Assembly: GCA_963780825.1 (NCBI GenBank)
Contig: CAWADL010000005.1
Coordinates: forward strand, 437,318 to 501,317
Reading direction: 5' to 3'
Length of the DNA stretch: 64,000 bases
From: Roseiarcus sp963780825
GTDB lineage: Bacteria; Pseudomonadota; Alphaproteobacteria; Rhizobiales; Beijerinckiaceae
Shown: positions 54,921-63,873 of the stretch, piece after piece
How positions within the stretch are numbered: the first letter of the stretch is position 1
Layout of the letters: each line of letters begins with the position of its first letter
Translations under genes and position numbers: made by a program
Notes under the pieces: generated by a model
Told to the model about the DNA's origin: nothing
Database searches by the model: none
Seen by the model: only the letters and a program-made list of their open reading frames with translations

Positions 54921-57900
54921 AGGCCCCGCCGCAACGCCTCATCGAAACGCCTGGCGATCGCCAAAGCCGCCTCGGGATTGGAGGCGCGCAGAAAGTCGCG
55001 AACCTCCCTATCCGCGCACACCGCCTCGAACATGAGATCGAATAGCGCATCAGACACGAGATCGGTGGTCGCGGCAAAGAGGAACAGATTGTCGACGCTT
55101 TCGGCGATCTCCGCCGCGCCACGATAGCCGTGCCGCATCTGCCCGCGGAGCCATCGGGGATTGGCGGCGCGGCCCCTGAGAGCCCGCGCGATCTCCTGTT
55201 GCAGGCTGCGCGTGCGTGGCGCGTTCGGGTTGGTGACGTCGAGATGGTAGATCGACGGCGAGGCGCCGAGCGTCGCCGCGGCGGCGGCGAAGCCGCCTTC
55301 GTGCTCCGAGAAAGCATCGGAATCGAGAACGTCTTGACCGGGAAGGTCCTGCACATGGACCAGCGCTTGGGCTTGCGCGACCCTTTCGGTGAACTCCTTG
55401 GAGACGTGAACTCCGCTCGCCTTCATACGCGTGGGAGGTCGCGGCCAGATATTCAGCGCCAAGCTCGTCGCGCGTGTCCCAGTCGCCTCCCAGCGCCCGT
55501 CGCGCAAGGCCAACGCCGTAGGCGCCCGGCGCGGCGCCGAAAATCCGCGAGACCGAGCCGCCCGCCGCCGACCGCTTCGGCCAGCGGATTGTCCTGTCGT
55601 TCGTCCTCGCGCTCTGCGACGGCGCGCCACGGCGGCCTGGAAAAGCGCGATCTGCGCCGGGAAAGACATCGCGAAACAGGCCGGAAATGCGCAGGGTGAC
55701 GTCTACCCTCGGTCTACCGAGCGAAGCCGGCGGTGAGCACCTCAAACCCGTTAACGCGATGCGACGCCGTGTCCCAGACCGGCCGCGCGCCGAGCAGCGC
55801 CATCGCTTGCGCGAGATCTTCGCCGCCGGTGCGCATCGCAGCGCTTCCCCAGAGATCGAATACAACGCGGCGCGGCCAGTCGCCGTGATCTTGAGGATAA
55901 CGCGCGAGAAATGCGTCCGCGGCCTTCGCTCGCCAGATCCCAGGCCGTGCGGGTCGGGATCGCGCGCGGGTCGACCGAGAACAGGTTGCGGCCGGTAGGC
56001 AGAACGTCGAGCCGACCCCGCGCGGGCGCGCCTCCGGGACCGGCGTCGACGCGGCGACCGTCGAGCGCGCGGACCAGCGCTTCCATTTCCGCCGGCGCCG
56101 AGCGCGTCAGCAGATCAGCGACCCGCCCTCTTTCATGCGAAGCCGCTTCCGCGATCGAACGGACCGAGGCCTCGCTTCGCTCCGCATCGGGCGCGCGTCC
56201 GTAGACGTGCAGCCCATCGCCGATCCGCATATCCTTGATGTCGCAAAGCCAAGCGTCCAGCAGCACCAGCGCCTGTTCGAAGTCGGCGGCTTCGTCCAGT
56301 CCGGCTTCGCTGGCGAGCTCCGTAGCCTTCGCCCGATCCAGGATCAGTTCGGCGATGCGGCGCGCGCGCCGCGGATCGAGGCTTTGAGCTTGCGAATATT
56401 CGTCGAGCAATCCCTCCAGCTCCGGCGACGGCGCCGTGAGCTTCGGCCGCGATCAGCGGTGGCGTGAGATGGCCGAGAGTCACCGCGGCGACGCGCCGCT
56501 TCGCCTGCGTCGCCTCGCCGGGATTGCTGACGATGAACGGATAGATCAGCGGGACCGCTCCGAGCACGGCGCGCGGCGCGCATTCGCTCGAGAGAGCAAC
56601 CGCCTTGCCTGGCAGCCATTCGAGCGTTCCGTGCGCGCCGCAATGAACGATGGCGTGGACCCGCTCGATCTCGCGCAGCCAAAGATAGAAGGCGACATAG
56701 CCGTGACGGGGCGGCAGCGTCGTGTCGTGATAATCGGACTTGCGATGATCGCGGGAACCCCGGTCCGGTTGAAGCGCGACCAGAATTGAGCCGAATCGGG
56801 CGAAGGCGAAACGAAATCTCCCATCAGCAAAGTCGGGATCGCTTTCGGGCTCGCCCCAGCGCTCGCGCAGCGAATTGGCAAAGGCCGGCGATAGGGTCGC
56901 CAACCCTTCCAGATAGCGAGCCAGTGTCAGGCCCGTATCTGAAAGCACGGAAACACGGCCGGGCAAATCGGTAGCCGTCGCGAGATCGCCGACATCGTAA
57001 CCCACATCTTGCAATCGCCCCGCGATCTCCGAGACGGACGCGAACGTATCGAGGCCGACGGCATAGCCGGCGCGCCCTCCCTTGGCGGGATAGTCTGAGA
57101 GAATGATGGCGAGCCGCTTGCCTTCGTTCTTCGTGCGCCGCAGCCTCGCCCAACTCGACGCTAGCTGTACAGTGAAGTCGACGTTCTCGGCATGAGGTTC
57201 GCTGCGCAGCGGCGTATATTCGAGACTGTCGATGCGGGGCGTCTCGGCCTTGAAGGAGATAGCGCCGACGAATAGGCGACCATCGATCTCAGGCAAGGCG
57301 ACATTCATTGCGAGGTCGGAGGGCGAAAGCCCGCGCATCGCCGTCCGCCACTGTGGCTCCGTGGCGAGGCTGACGCCGATCTGGAAGACGGGCGCGTCGC
57401 AGACGTCGAACGGGGTCGAGCCGTCTTCGGCCCGCGCAGAAAATGATGTGGCGTTCAGGATCAGATCTGGTTGAAAGTCGGCCAGAAACGCGCGCAGCGG
57501 CGAAGCGGCTTCGGGGTCCTTCAGGCTGGTCGCGAACACCGCGCGAACCTCGAAACCTTCCGTGCGCAAAGCTTCCGCCAAGGCCGCAATAGGCGGCGGT
57601 GTCGCCCGCGAGCCAAGCCGCCCGATAAAAAACAACCAACGCACGCGCGGCCCCTGGCGCCGCCAACCGCCGAGCTTCGTAGAACTCGCCGAAGGCCGCC
57701 TGCTCTCGCGGTTCGTTGAACGAACAGGCCAACCCCAGCTTAGCGAATGCGTATCTGAGGCACTGTTCCGCGTTTTCTTCGCCACCGGCCTGCATCCACT
57801 GCCAAAGCTGTCTGATTTCATCGAGCGGCGCGGTTGACAACGCGTCGAGACGCGGGTCCTCGCGGTGATCGCCTGGAACGAACGCCAACGTGGCGCCTTT

Positions 57901-58242
57901 GGCGCGCGTAAGGCGGGCAATTTCCTCGCCGCCGTACCGCCAGTAGTCCAACCCGCCGAGCAATCTCACGAATACGAAGCGAGCGTGCGCGACAACTTTT
58001 TCGGCATAGAGGTCTACGGAGTAGGGATGCTTGAGATCCGCGAGGCTCGCCAGACGAAGGGAAAGACCTTCAGTCAACTTGGCCGTGGTCGGATCGCTCC
58101 GCAGAGTCTCCCAAGCTTTCGCGACAACAGCGAGATCACTGTCCGTGAACGACAGCACAACGATGTCCGCGCGTGACTGATCGAGATCGACGGCCTGGGC
58201 CGTTTCATCGAGAGACTTCAGTTCCGTGCGGAGTATGTGCAT
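54860..58242 (-). CDS. cobN: cobaltochelatase subunit CobN (multiply frameshifted)
   Basis: Large subunit of the aerobic cobaltochelatase that inserts Co2+ into hydrogenobyrinate a,c-diamide. About 1,125 residues when repaired. Landmarks in order: LLGGLDYWRYGGEEI, RLAIILSDYPAKGGRAGYAV, HDTTLPPRHGYVAFYLWLRE, VHCGAHGTLEWLPGKAVALS, RPRVDVTLRISGLFRDVFP, FGAAPGAYGVGLARRAL and NPRWLRGQMRHGYRGAAEI. At least seven frame breaks occur (near 57597, 56445, 55937, 55723, 55665, 55590 and 55425). ATG 58242 is 1 bp after the cobW stop. Confidence 0.93.
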
Positions 58243-58243
58243 G

Positions 58244-59275
58244 TCAGTGAAGGGCCGCCTCGATCGCGGTCCTGTCGAGACCTTTCTGGCCGATCACGAC
58301 CAACCGCCCGCGTCGCGACTCCTCCGGTCCCCACAGACGATCAAACTGTTGACGAAAGCGCGACCCGACGCCCTGCACCAGCAGCCGCATCGGTTTTCCC
58401 GTCACATCGAGGAATCCCTTGACCCGCAGAACATCGTGGCGCGCGGTGACCTCGACCAGGCGCCTGACGAAAGCCTCCTGATCTGCAAGGGCGGGAACCT
58501 CGAGACGAACGAGTCGAAATCGTCATGATCGTGTTCCGCCTCGGCATCGTGATGTGAGGGTCGTGAGGCGATATCGTCCTCCGCGCCGGCTTGCAATCCA
58601 AGCAACACCTGCGGGTCGACGCGCCCCTCGCGCGTCGAAACAATCTTTATGCTTTTCCGCGCCGCCGCACCGACATCACGATAGACTTTTTCGAGCTCAT
58701 CCGGCGCCAACAGATCCGTCTTGTTGAGAATGACGATGTCAGCGCAAAGCAATTGATCCTCGTAGACCTCCTCCAAGGGATTGTCGTGATCGACGCTCGG
58801 GTCGTTCGCGCGTTGTTCGGCGAGCTTGGCGGCGTCATCCGCGAACCGGCCCTGCGCGACCGCCGCTGCGTCGACAACGGCGACGACGCCGTCGACAGTC
58901 AAGCGCGCGCGCACCTCGGGCCAATCGAACGCCTTCAACAGCGGCTTCGGCAGCGCGAGGCCGGAGGTTTCAATCACGATGTGGTCGAGCGAGTTGGATC
59001 GCTTCAACAAGGTTTCGATAGCGGGCAGGAAGTCGTCGGCGACTGTGCAGCAGATACAGCCGTTGGCGAGCTCGATGATGTCCTCTTCCGAGCACGAATT
59101 CGACGCCGCAGGATTTGAGGATTTCGCCATCGACGCCGACATCGCCGAATTCGTTGATGACCAGCGCGATCCGGCGCCCGCCCGCATGCTCTAGCAAATG
59201 CCTGATCATGGTCGTCTTGCCGGCGCCGAGGAAGCCAGTGACGATGGTCGCGGGTATCTTCTCCAACCGGCTCAA
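58244..59275 (-). CDS. cobW: CobW-type GTP-dependent metal chaperone (frameshifted)
   Basis: G3E GTPase thought to deliver cobalt for chelation. P-loop TIVTGFLGAGKTTMIRHLL near residue 10, metal site NGCICCTVADD, GTPase switch VIETSGLALPKP, guanine motif ILNKTDLL, and a His/Asp-rich stretch SHHDAEAEHDHDD. Breaks lie near 59098 and 58505; the repaired C-terminus VRRLVEVTARHDVLRVKGFL continues to TGA 58244. Start is TTG 59275 in a TTGA overlap with the DUF1636 gene; about 343 residues. Confidence 0.92.
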
Positions 59276-59674
59276 GAGGCAAACTCCGTCGAGGTTTTCA
59301 AAGGCGGCACGCGAGCGACGACGCCCTTCTTGAGCGCGTCGGGCCGTTGTTTCCAGGGAATCAAGCCTTGCGGCGAGCGCGCGTAGAGTCGTGCGGCCTC
59401 GAGGATCGCCTCGGGATCGACTTCGGCGGGAAAGTCGCCGTAGACATAGGTCCACGATCCCTCCGCCGAGAAGCTGATCGTGCAAGGACGCCGGCAGACG
59501 CTCAAACATTCGACCGCCACGACGAGCGGATCGTCCGCGGATCGGGACTGCTTCAATGCCTGATAGAGCCGGGCGCCGGACTCGCAGCTCGCGCGGCTCC
59601 AGCGCCTCGCCTTCGGCTCGGCAAGTCGTGCAAACATGCACGACGACATTCGTTTCAAGTCGGTCTTCGGACAC
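59272..59674 (-). CDS. DUF1636 family thioredoxin-like metal-binding protein (frameshifted)
   Basis: About 134 residues when repaired. Cysteines in VHVCTTCRAEGE (CxxC) and VECLSVCRRPC resemble the [2Fe-2S] thioredoxin-like ferredoxin pattern. The break near 59585 is followed by SGARLYQALKQSRSADDPLV and YVYGDFPAEVDPEAILEAAR. Members sit beside cobW in many cobalamin operons; function unknown. GTG 59674 follows CGGAGGCTGG. First gene after the riboswitch. Confidence 0.85.
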
Positions 59675-59769
59675 CCAGCCTCCGAGGCGCAGCGGCGCAA
59701 TGGGGGCGTCCAGATAAGACGGCGCAGCCGTCCCGCCTAAGCGAGACGCCCCGCCGCATAGGCACGAGT

Positions 59770-59935
59770 TTCAGGAACGGCAGGTCTCCTGGCTCACGGG
59801 CCTGGCCGGCGTCGCCTTCCCGGATTTCTCCAGTGGCCTTTCGACGCGACTTCCCGTTTACAGTTGCGGGGGCAGCTACGGCGTCAAACCGTATTCCCTC
59901 TTAGCCTTGCTCACACAAGGACCATCCCTGTATCT
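59770..59935 (-). promoter_or_regulatory. cobalamin riboswitch upstream of DUF1636-cobW-cobN-cobG-cobH-cobI-cobJ
   Basis: Read on the minus strand, the conserved blocks occur in order: GGGAATACGGT, GCTGCCCCCGCAACTGTAA, GGGAAG, GGCCACTGG, CGGGAAGGC and GAGCCAGGAGACCTGCC. The terminal strands AGGGA and TTCCT can pair. It ends about 95 nt before the GTG of the DUF1636 gene and should turn the operon off when adenosylcobalamin is plentiful. The divergent cobO starts 43 bp beyond its 5' end. Confidence 0.95.
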
Positions 59936-59977
59936 CTGGTAGGCTGGCGCATAGGGCCTGTCAACGCGAGGCGATCC

Positions 59978-60589
59978 ATGGAGTCCGATACGGACCGCGA
60001 GCGGCACCGCGAGAAGATGGTCAAACGCAAAGCCGTGCAGGACGCCGAGGTGGCGTCTAAGCCTATCGCTGAGAAGGGCCTGCTTATCGTCCATACCGGC
60101 CCTGGGAAGGGCAAGTCTACGGCCGCGTTCGGGCTGCTTTTGCGGGCGGTGGGCCACGGCTGGAAGGTCGGCGTCGTTCAATTCATCAAGGGCGCCTGGG
60201 AGACCGGCGAGAAGCGCGCTTTCGCCGCCTTCGGCGATCAGGTGAAGTGGCGCACTATGGGCGAAGGCTTCACCTGGGAGACGCAGGATCGGGAGCGCGA
60301 TATCGCGGCCGCTCGAGCCGCGTGGAGCGTCGCTGCGGAGATGATGGCGGACCCGGAAATCCGCCTGATCGTGCTCGACGAACTGAACGTCGCCTTGCGC
60401 TATGAATATCTGCCGCTCGACGACGTGGTAGAGGCGCTTTCCCGCAGGCGCCGCGACTTGCACATCGTCGCGACGGGCCGAAACGCCAAGCCGCAACTCA
60501 TCGAGGCCGCGGACCTCGTGACGGAGATGGCGGCTACCAAGCACCATTTCGCGGCGGGCGTGAAGGCGCAGTCGGGGATCGAGTTCTGA
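59978..60589 (+). CDS. cobO: cob(I)yrinic acid a,c-diamide adenosyltransferase
   Basis: ATP-dependent adenosylation of Co(I) corrinoids. 203 residues: P-loop HTGPGKGKSTAAFGLLLRAV, VVQFIKGAWETGE, EGFTWETQDRERD, and VLDELNVALRYEYLPLDDVV. The ATG at 59978 is used because upstream in-frame sequence is only the antisense of the riboswitch. Followed by a perfect hairpin and the cbtB leader. Confidence 0.95.
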   Translation: MESDTDRERHREKMVKRKAVQDAEVASKPIAEKGLLIVHTGPGKGKSTAAFGLLLRAVGHGWKVGVVQFIKGAWETGEKRAFAAFGDQVKWRTMGEGFTWETQDRERDIAAARAAWSVAAEMMADPEIRLIVLDELNVALRYEYLPLDDVVEALSRRRRDLHIVATGRNAKPQLIEAADLVTEMAATKHHFAAGVKAQSGIEF

Positions 60590-60590
60590 A

Positions 60591-60618
60591 GGAGCGTCGG
60601 CCTGGAGGCCGACGCTCC
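60591..60618 (+). terminator. perfect 12-bp stem-loop after cobO
   Basis: GGAGCGTCGGCC and GGCCGACGCTCC form a perfect 12-bp stem with loop TGGA, starting 2 bp after the cobO stop. There is no U-run, so it may act as a Rho-assisted end, a REP-type palindrome or an mRNA stabiliser. Confidence 0.55.
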
Positions 60619-60659
60619 GAGGCTCCAATTGACAGCCTCTTCAGCCGAACTATGATGTA

Positions 60660-60775
60660 ACTCCGCATCGCTTCGGGCGCGGAAGCCGGTGAGACCCCGG
60701 CGCGGTCGCGCCACTGTGATCGGCCCTCGGGCCGAAAGTCAGACCTGCTCCCGAAGCTAAGCGCATCTCGTATGG
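60660..60775 (+). promoter_or_regulatory. compact cobalamin riboswitch upstream of cbtB
   Basis: Blocks GGAAGCCGGTGAGACCCCGG, GCGCCACTGTGATCGG, GGGCCGAAAGTCAGACCTGC match the cobalamin riboswitch core, in the shorter form common before cobalt transporters. GCTTCGGG (60670-60677) pairs with CCCGAAGC (60750-60757) as the closing helix. Downstream, GGGGA and TCCCC (60774-60790) can pair next to the GAGGAG ribosome site of cbtB, a possible expression switch. Confidence 0.9.
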
Positions 60776-60805
60776 GGACGCGAATTCCCCGAGGAGTATG
60801 TGACC

Positions 60806-61018
60806 ATGACAAGCGCTACGCTTCATGCACCGACCGCCGGCATTGCCCCGCTTCCGATTCGCGAAGTCCTGCCTTGGGTTGTCTTCGCCGGACTGATTTG
60901 TCTGCTCGGTGTCTATTTTGTCGGCGCTGAACAGGGCGCGACCTCCATCGTCAAAGGAATGTACGTGCACGAATTCGTGCACGACAGCCGCCATCTGCTC
61001 GGCTTTCCCTGTCACTGA
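60806..61018 (+). CDS. cbtB: cobalt transporter subunit CbtB
   Basis: A 70-residue protein with one transmembrane helix (VLPWVVFAGLICLLGVYFVG) and the C-terminal His motif HEFVHDSRHLLGFPCH characteristic of CbtB, which binds cobalt. ATG 60806 is placed 9 nt after GAGGAG; GTG 60800 is an alternative. Lies directly after the riboswitch and before cbtA. Confidence 0.95.
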   Translation: MTSATLHAPTAGIAPLPIREVLPWVVFAGLICLLGVYFVGAEQGATSIVKGMYVHEFVHDSRHLLGFPCH

Positions 61019-61105
61019 ACGGCTCGCAGCGGCCTGGTTCCGACGGCCGTCTTAGGCGACGCTGAAGCGCGGCGGCGTCCTGACACATTGCCATCGGGGA
61101 TGATC

Positions 61106-61894
61106 ATGATGACGACCGGATCGTTGTTGTGGCGGGGAATGATCGTCGGCTTCATCGCCGCCCTGCTATCATTTGGTTTGCTGAAGTTCGTGGGCGAGCC
61201 GGCGGTGGACCGCTCGATCGCCTTTAAATCCGCGATGGACGAGGCGAAAGCCAAGGTCGAACACGACGCCGCCGTGGCGAAAGGCGAAAATCCGCCTCCG
61301 GTCGAGGAAGAGCCGGAATTGGTGAGCCGCCCTGTCCAAGGCGGAATCGGGCTGTTCACCGGCGTGACCGTCTACAGCGTCGCCTTCGGTGGATTGTTCG
61401 CGCTCGCGTTTGCGCTTTGCTATGGCCGCATGGGATCCTTCGGCCCCCGGGGGACATCAGCGTTGATCGCGATCAGCGGCTTCATCGCGGTCTACGCCGT
61501 TCCGATATTGAAATATCCGGCAAACCCGCCGTCGGTCGGCAACCCGGACACGATCGGTCTTCGCACGGCGATTTATTTTGGCATGCTGCTTCTGTCGCTG
61601 GTCTCGATGATCGTGGCCTGGAACGTTCGCAATCGTCTGCTCGACTCGTTTGGCGCGTGGAACGCCACGCTCGTCGCGGCGGCGGTTTATCTGGTGGCCG
61701 TCGTCGTCTTCGCCCTTGCGATGCCGCCGCTTGACGAAGTCCCTGAGGGATTTCCCGCCGTGGTGCTCTGGCAGTTTCGCATGGCGTCGCTCGGCGCGCA
61801 GGCCGTTATGTGGACCGTGCTTGGGCTGGGCTTCGGCGCCTGGGTGGAGCGCGATCTCGCGCCGGTGAAGCAGGGCCGATTGCAACCGGTCTGA
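61106..61894 (+). CDS. cbtA: cobalt transporter subunit CbtA
   Basis: A ~262-residue membrane protein with about five to six helices (for example GMIVGFIAALLSFGLLKFVG, GLFTGVTVYSVAFGGLFALA, GLRTAIYFGMLLLSLVSMI). KYPANPPSVGNPDTIGLRT is the conserved CbtA loop. Start is ambiguous among TTG 61088, ATG 61100 and ATG 61106; the last has the best spacing from CGGGGA. Works with CbtB in cobalt uptake under riboswitch control. Confidence 0.93.
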   Translation: MMTTGSLLWRGMIVGFIAALLSFGLLKFVGEPAVDRSIAFKSAMDEAKAKVEHDAAVAKGENPPPVEEEPELVSRPVQGGIGLFTGVTVYSVAFGGLFALAFALCYGRMGSFGPRGTSALIAISGFIAVYAVPILKYPANPPSVGNPDTIGLRTAIYFGMLLLSLVSMIVAWNVRNRLLDSFGAWNATLVAAAVYLVAVVVFALAMPPLDEVPEGFPAVVLWQFRMASLGAQAVMWTVLGLGFGAWVERDLAPVKQGRLQPV

Positions 61895-61910
61895 ACGCGG
61901 CGCGCGTCGT

Positions 61911-62486
61911 ATGACCGCGCGTCTCGACCTGATCGCTCACGGCGCGTCGGTCGCGACACGCACGGCTCGCTTTCCCGAGGACGAGCCGCTCGAACCCTCA
62001 GCGGTCCTCGCGACCGAGGCGTTGCGGGGGCGATTGCGGCGCTACGACCGCGTGCTGACCTCGCCTGCGCGCGCTGCTCTAGGTACCGCCGAAGCTTTGG
62101 GCTTTGGCGCGGATATCGACACGGCGCTCAGGGATTGCGACTATGCAAACTGGCGCGGTTTGACCTTGGCGGATCTCGCCGCACGCGACGCGGACGGGCT
62201 CGCCAAATGGCTTAGCGACCCCGGAGCAGCGCCGCACGGGGGCGAGTCGCTGACCGCACTGATCGCCCGTGTGGGCGGCTTTCTCTCGGACATGTTGAGT
62301 TCGGAAGGCGCGACGCTCGCCATCACGCACGCCTCGATCGTCCGAGCGGCGATCCTAAGCGCCCTGGGCGCTGGTCCGCTGGCGTTCTGGCGCATCGATG
62401 TCGCGCCGCTCTCCATCGCCCGGCTGAGCGGTCGCGAAGGGCGTTGGAACGTCGCGTCCCTGGGGCCGCTTGGGTCGCCGCCATGA
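61911..62486 (+). CDS. histidine phosphatase family protein (CobC-like)
   Basis: A 191-residue phosphoglycerate-mutase-fold phosphatase. The family RHG motif reads LIAHGAS, so the catalytic His is kept but the Arg is Ala. The second site His is in LAITHASIVRA, and DCDYANWRGLTLADL carries the acid. Position in a cobalamin/cobalt operon suggests an alpha-ribazole phosphatase-like role, but the altered motif makes activity uncertain. Its stop overlaps the next ATG. Confidence 0.85.
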   Translation: MTARLDLIAHGASVATRTARFPEDEPLEPSAVLATEALRGRLRRYDRVLTSPARAALGTAEALGFGADIDTALRDCDYANWRGLTLADLAARDADGLAKWLSDPGAAPHGGESLTALIARVGGFLSDMLSSEGATLAITHASIVRAAILSALGAGPLAFWRIDVAPLSIARLSGREGRWNVASLGPLGSPP

Positions 62487-63086
62487 CGCGCCTTCTTCTC
62501 GCGCTTGTCGCGGCTTTGGTCGCGTTCTCGCCGTGTGAAGCGCATCGCCTCTCCACCCGCGGCGGCCCGCCTCCGCAGGGCGTTTCCATCCCGAGCCTCA
62601 CCCACGGCCAGATGGCGGTGATAAGCGATAACCTGCCGGCGATCCGCGCGCTCGCCGCCTCCCGCATCCAATTCGATATGACGACGTGGCGTCTGGAGGA
62701 CTATCTAAATCTCCAGTCGTTCGTCTGCTTCTGGGGCCTTGTTCCTCGAAGCATCGCGGACGAAGACAGCCCCTTCAACGAATGCGCTCACGCCTATCTC
62801 GCCGCCGGGCGCGCGCTCCTTTTGCAATTGCGCGGCGCGCCGGGCGTCGACCAAAGGGCGGTGGAGGCGTTGGTCGCCAAGATCGAGTTGGAGATGCTCG
62901 CCAATGGCGCGTCGCTCTCGCTATGTCGTTTCAGCGACGAACCGTTCAACACCAACGAAATCATTTATCCCCGCTGGAGCGAAATCCCGCTTACACCCGC
63001 CGACCGCCGCGACCCTCGCCGTGCTCGTCGCGATCGGCGTCATGGCGTGGGGCGCGATACCGAAACGCGAGGGGCGACCCGCATAG
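62483..63086 (+). CDS. unrecognised membrane-anchored periplasmic protein of the cobalt operon (frameshifted)
   Basis: About 200 residues when repaired. N-terminal signal peptide TRLLLALVAALVAFSPCEA; a mid-region with three Cys (SFVCFWG, NECAHAY, SLCRFS) and helix-like sequence; then, after a frame break near 62998, a C-terminal transmembrane helix AATLAVLVAIGVMAWGAIPK and a basic tail ending at TAG 63086. It overlaps the phosphatase stop as ATGA, so it belongs to the cbtBA operon. I do not recognise the family. The topology suggests a periplasmic domain anchored at the C-terminus, perhaps a cobalt-binding or assembly factor. Confidence 0.7.
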
Positions 63087-63873
63087 TCCGATCGAGCCCG
63101 AAGGCCGCGTTTCGATTTTCCTCAGCCTTCCGAAGCAGATAGGTATCCATGATCCACCCTTGCGCCTCGCGCGCCGTGCGCCTGATCCGTTCGATCTCGT
63201 CCCTCACTTCGGCGAGCTTTCCGGAAACCAGGATCTCGTCCTTCGTCCCGAGATAAGCGCCCCAATAAATATCGAGTTCGGCGGCCGCGATTTGCGCAAA
63301 GGTTTGTTCGCCGTCGAGCATGACCACGACGTCGCCGACATAACTGGGAAACCCTTCTGAAAGTCTGCGGCCCGTGGTGATCAGCACCGGCTCGCCAATA
63401 CGGTTCAGAGCGATTTTGTGCTGAGCCGCGAGGGCCTGGACGGCGCTGATGCCAGGGATCACCTCATATTCGAGCGCAAATCCCTTCGAGCGGATCTTTT
63501 CGACGATCCGCAGCGTGCTGTCATAGAGTGTCGGGTCGCCCCAAACGAGAAACGCCCCGCATTCGCCCTCAGAAAGCTCCTTCGAGAAAAGGCTCTCAAA
63601 GCTGTCCTCCAACCTGGCGTGCCAATCGTCCACGGCTGCACGATAGTTCCCACCAGCTTCGGCGCGCCGTGGGGTCTTATATTGGACGGTGCGGTAGTCC
63701 GTATTCTCAACGAAACGTTCGCAGATCGTCGTTCTCAACTCCCGCAAAGCCGCTTTTTCCGCGCCTTTGTCAGGTATGAAAAAAACGTCGGCTTGATTAA
63801 GTGCGCTGATCGCCTGGACCGTGAGATGATCCGGGTTGCCCGCGCCGATGCCGATGATCAAGATTTTGCGCAT
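63040..63873 (-). CDS. cobF: precorrin-6A synthase (deacetylating)
   Basis: SAM-dependent C1 methylation with loss of the C2 acetyl group; specific to the aerobic route. 277 residues: ILIIGIGAGNPDHLTVQAIS, VFFIPDKGAEKAALRELR, GAFLVWGDPTLYDSTLRIVE, VIPGISAVQALAAQHKIALN, and DIYWGAYLGTKDEILVSGKL. Its 3' end overlaps the convergent unrecognised gene by 47 bp once that gene is repaired. Placed alone, away from the other cob operons. Confidence 0.95.
   Translation of the reverse strand: MRKILIIGIGAGNPDHLTVQAISALNQADVFFIPDKGAEKAALRELRTTICERFVENTDYRTVQYKTPRRAEAGGNYRAAVDDWHARLEDSFESLFSKELSEGECGAFLVWGDPTLYDSTLRIVEKIRSKGFALEYEVIPGISAVQALAAQHKIALNRIGEPVLITTGRRLSEGFPSYVGDVVVMLDGEQTFAQIAAAELDIYWGAYLGTKDEILVSGKLAEVRDEIERIRRTAREAQGWIMDTYLLRKAEENRNAAFGLDRTMRVAPRVSVSRPTP

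Noticed and set aside
60591..60618. Classical intrinsic terminator after cobO
   Set aside because: The stem is perfect but no U-tract follows, so intrinsic termination is not supported; listed with moderate confidence as a stem-loop.
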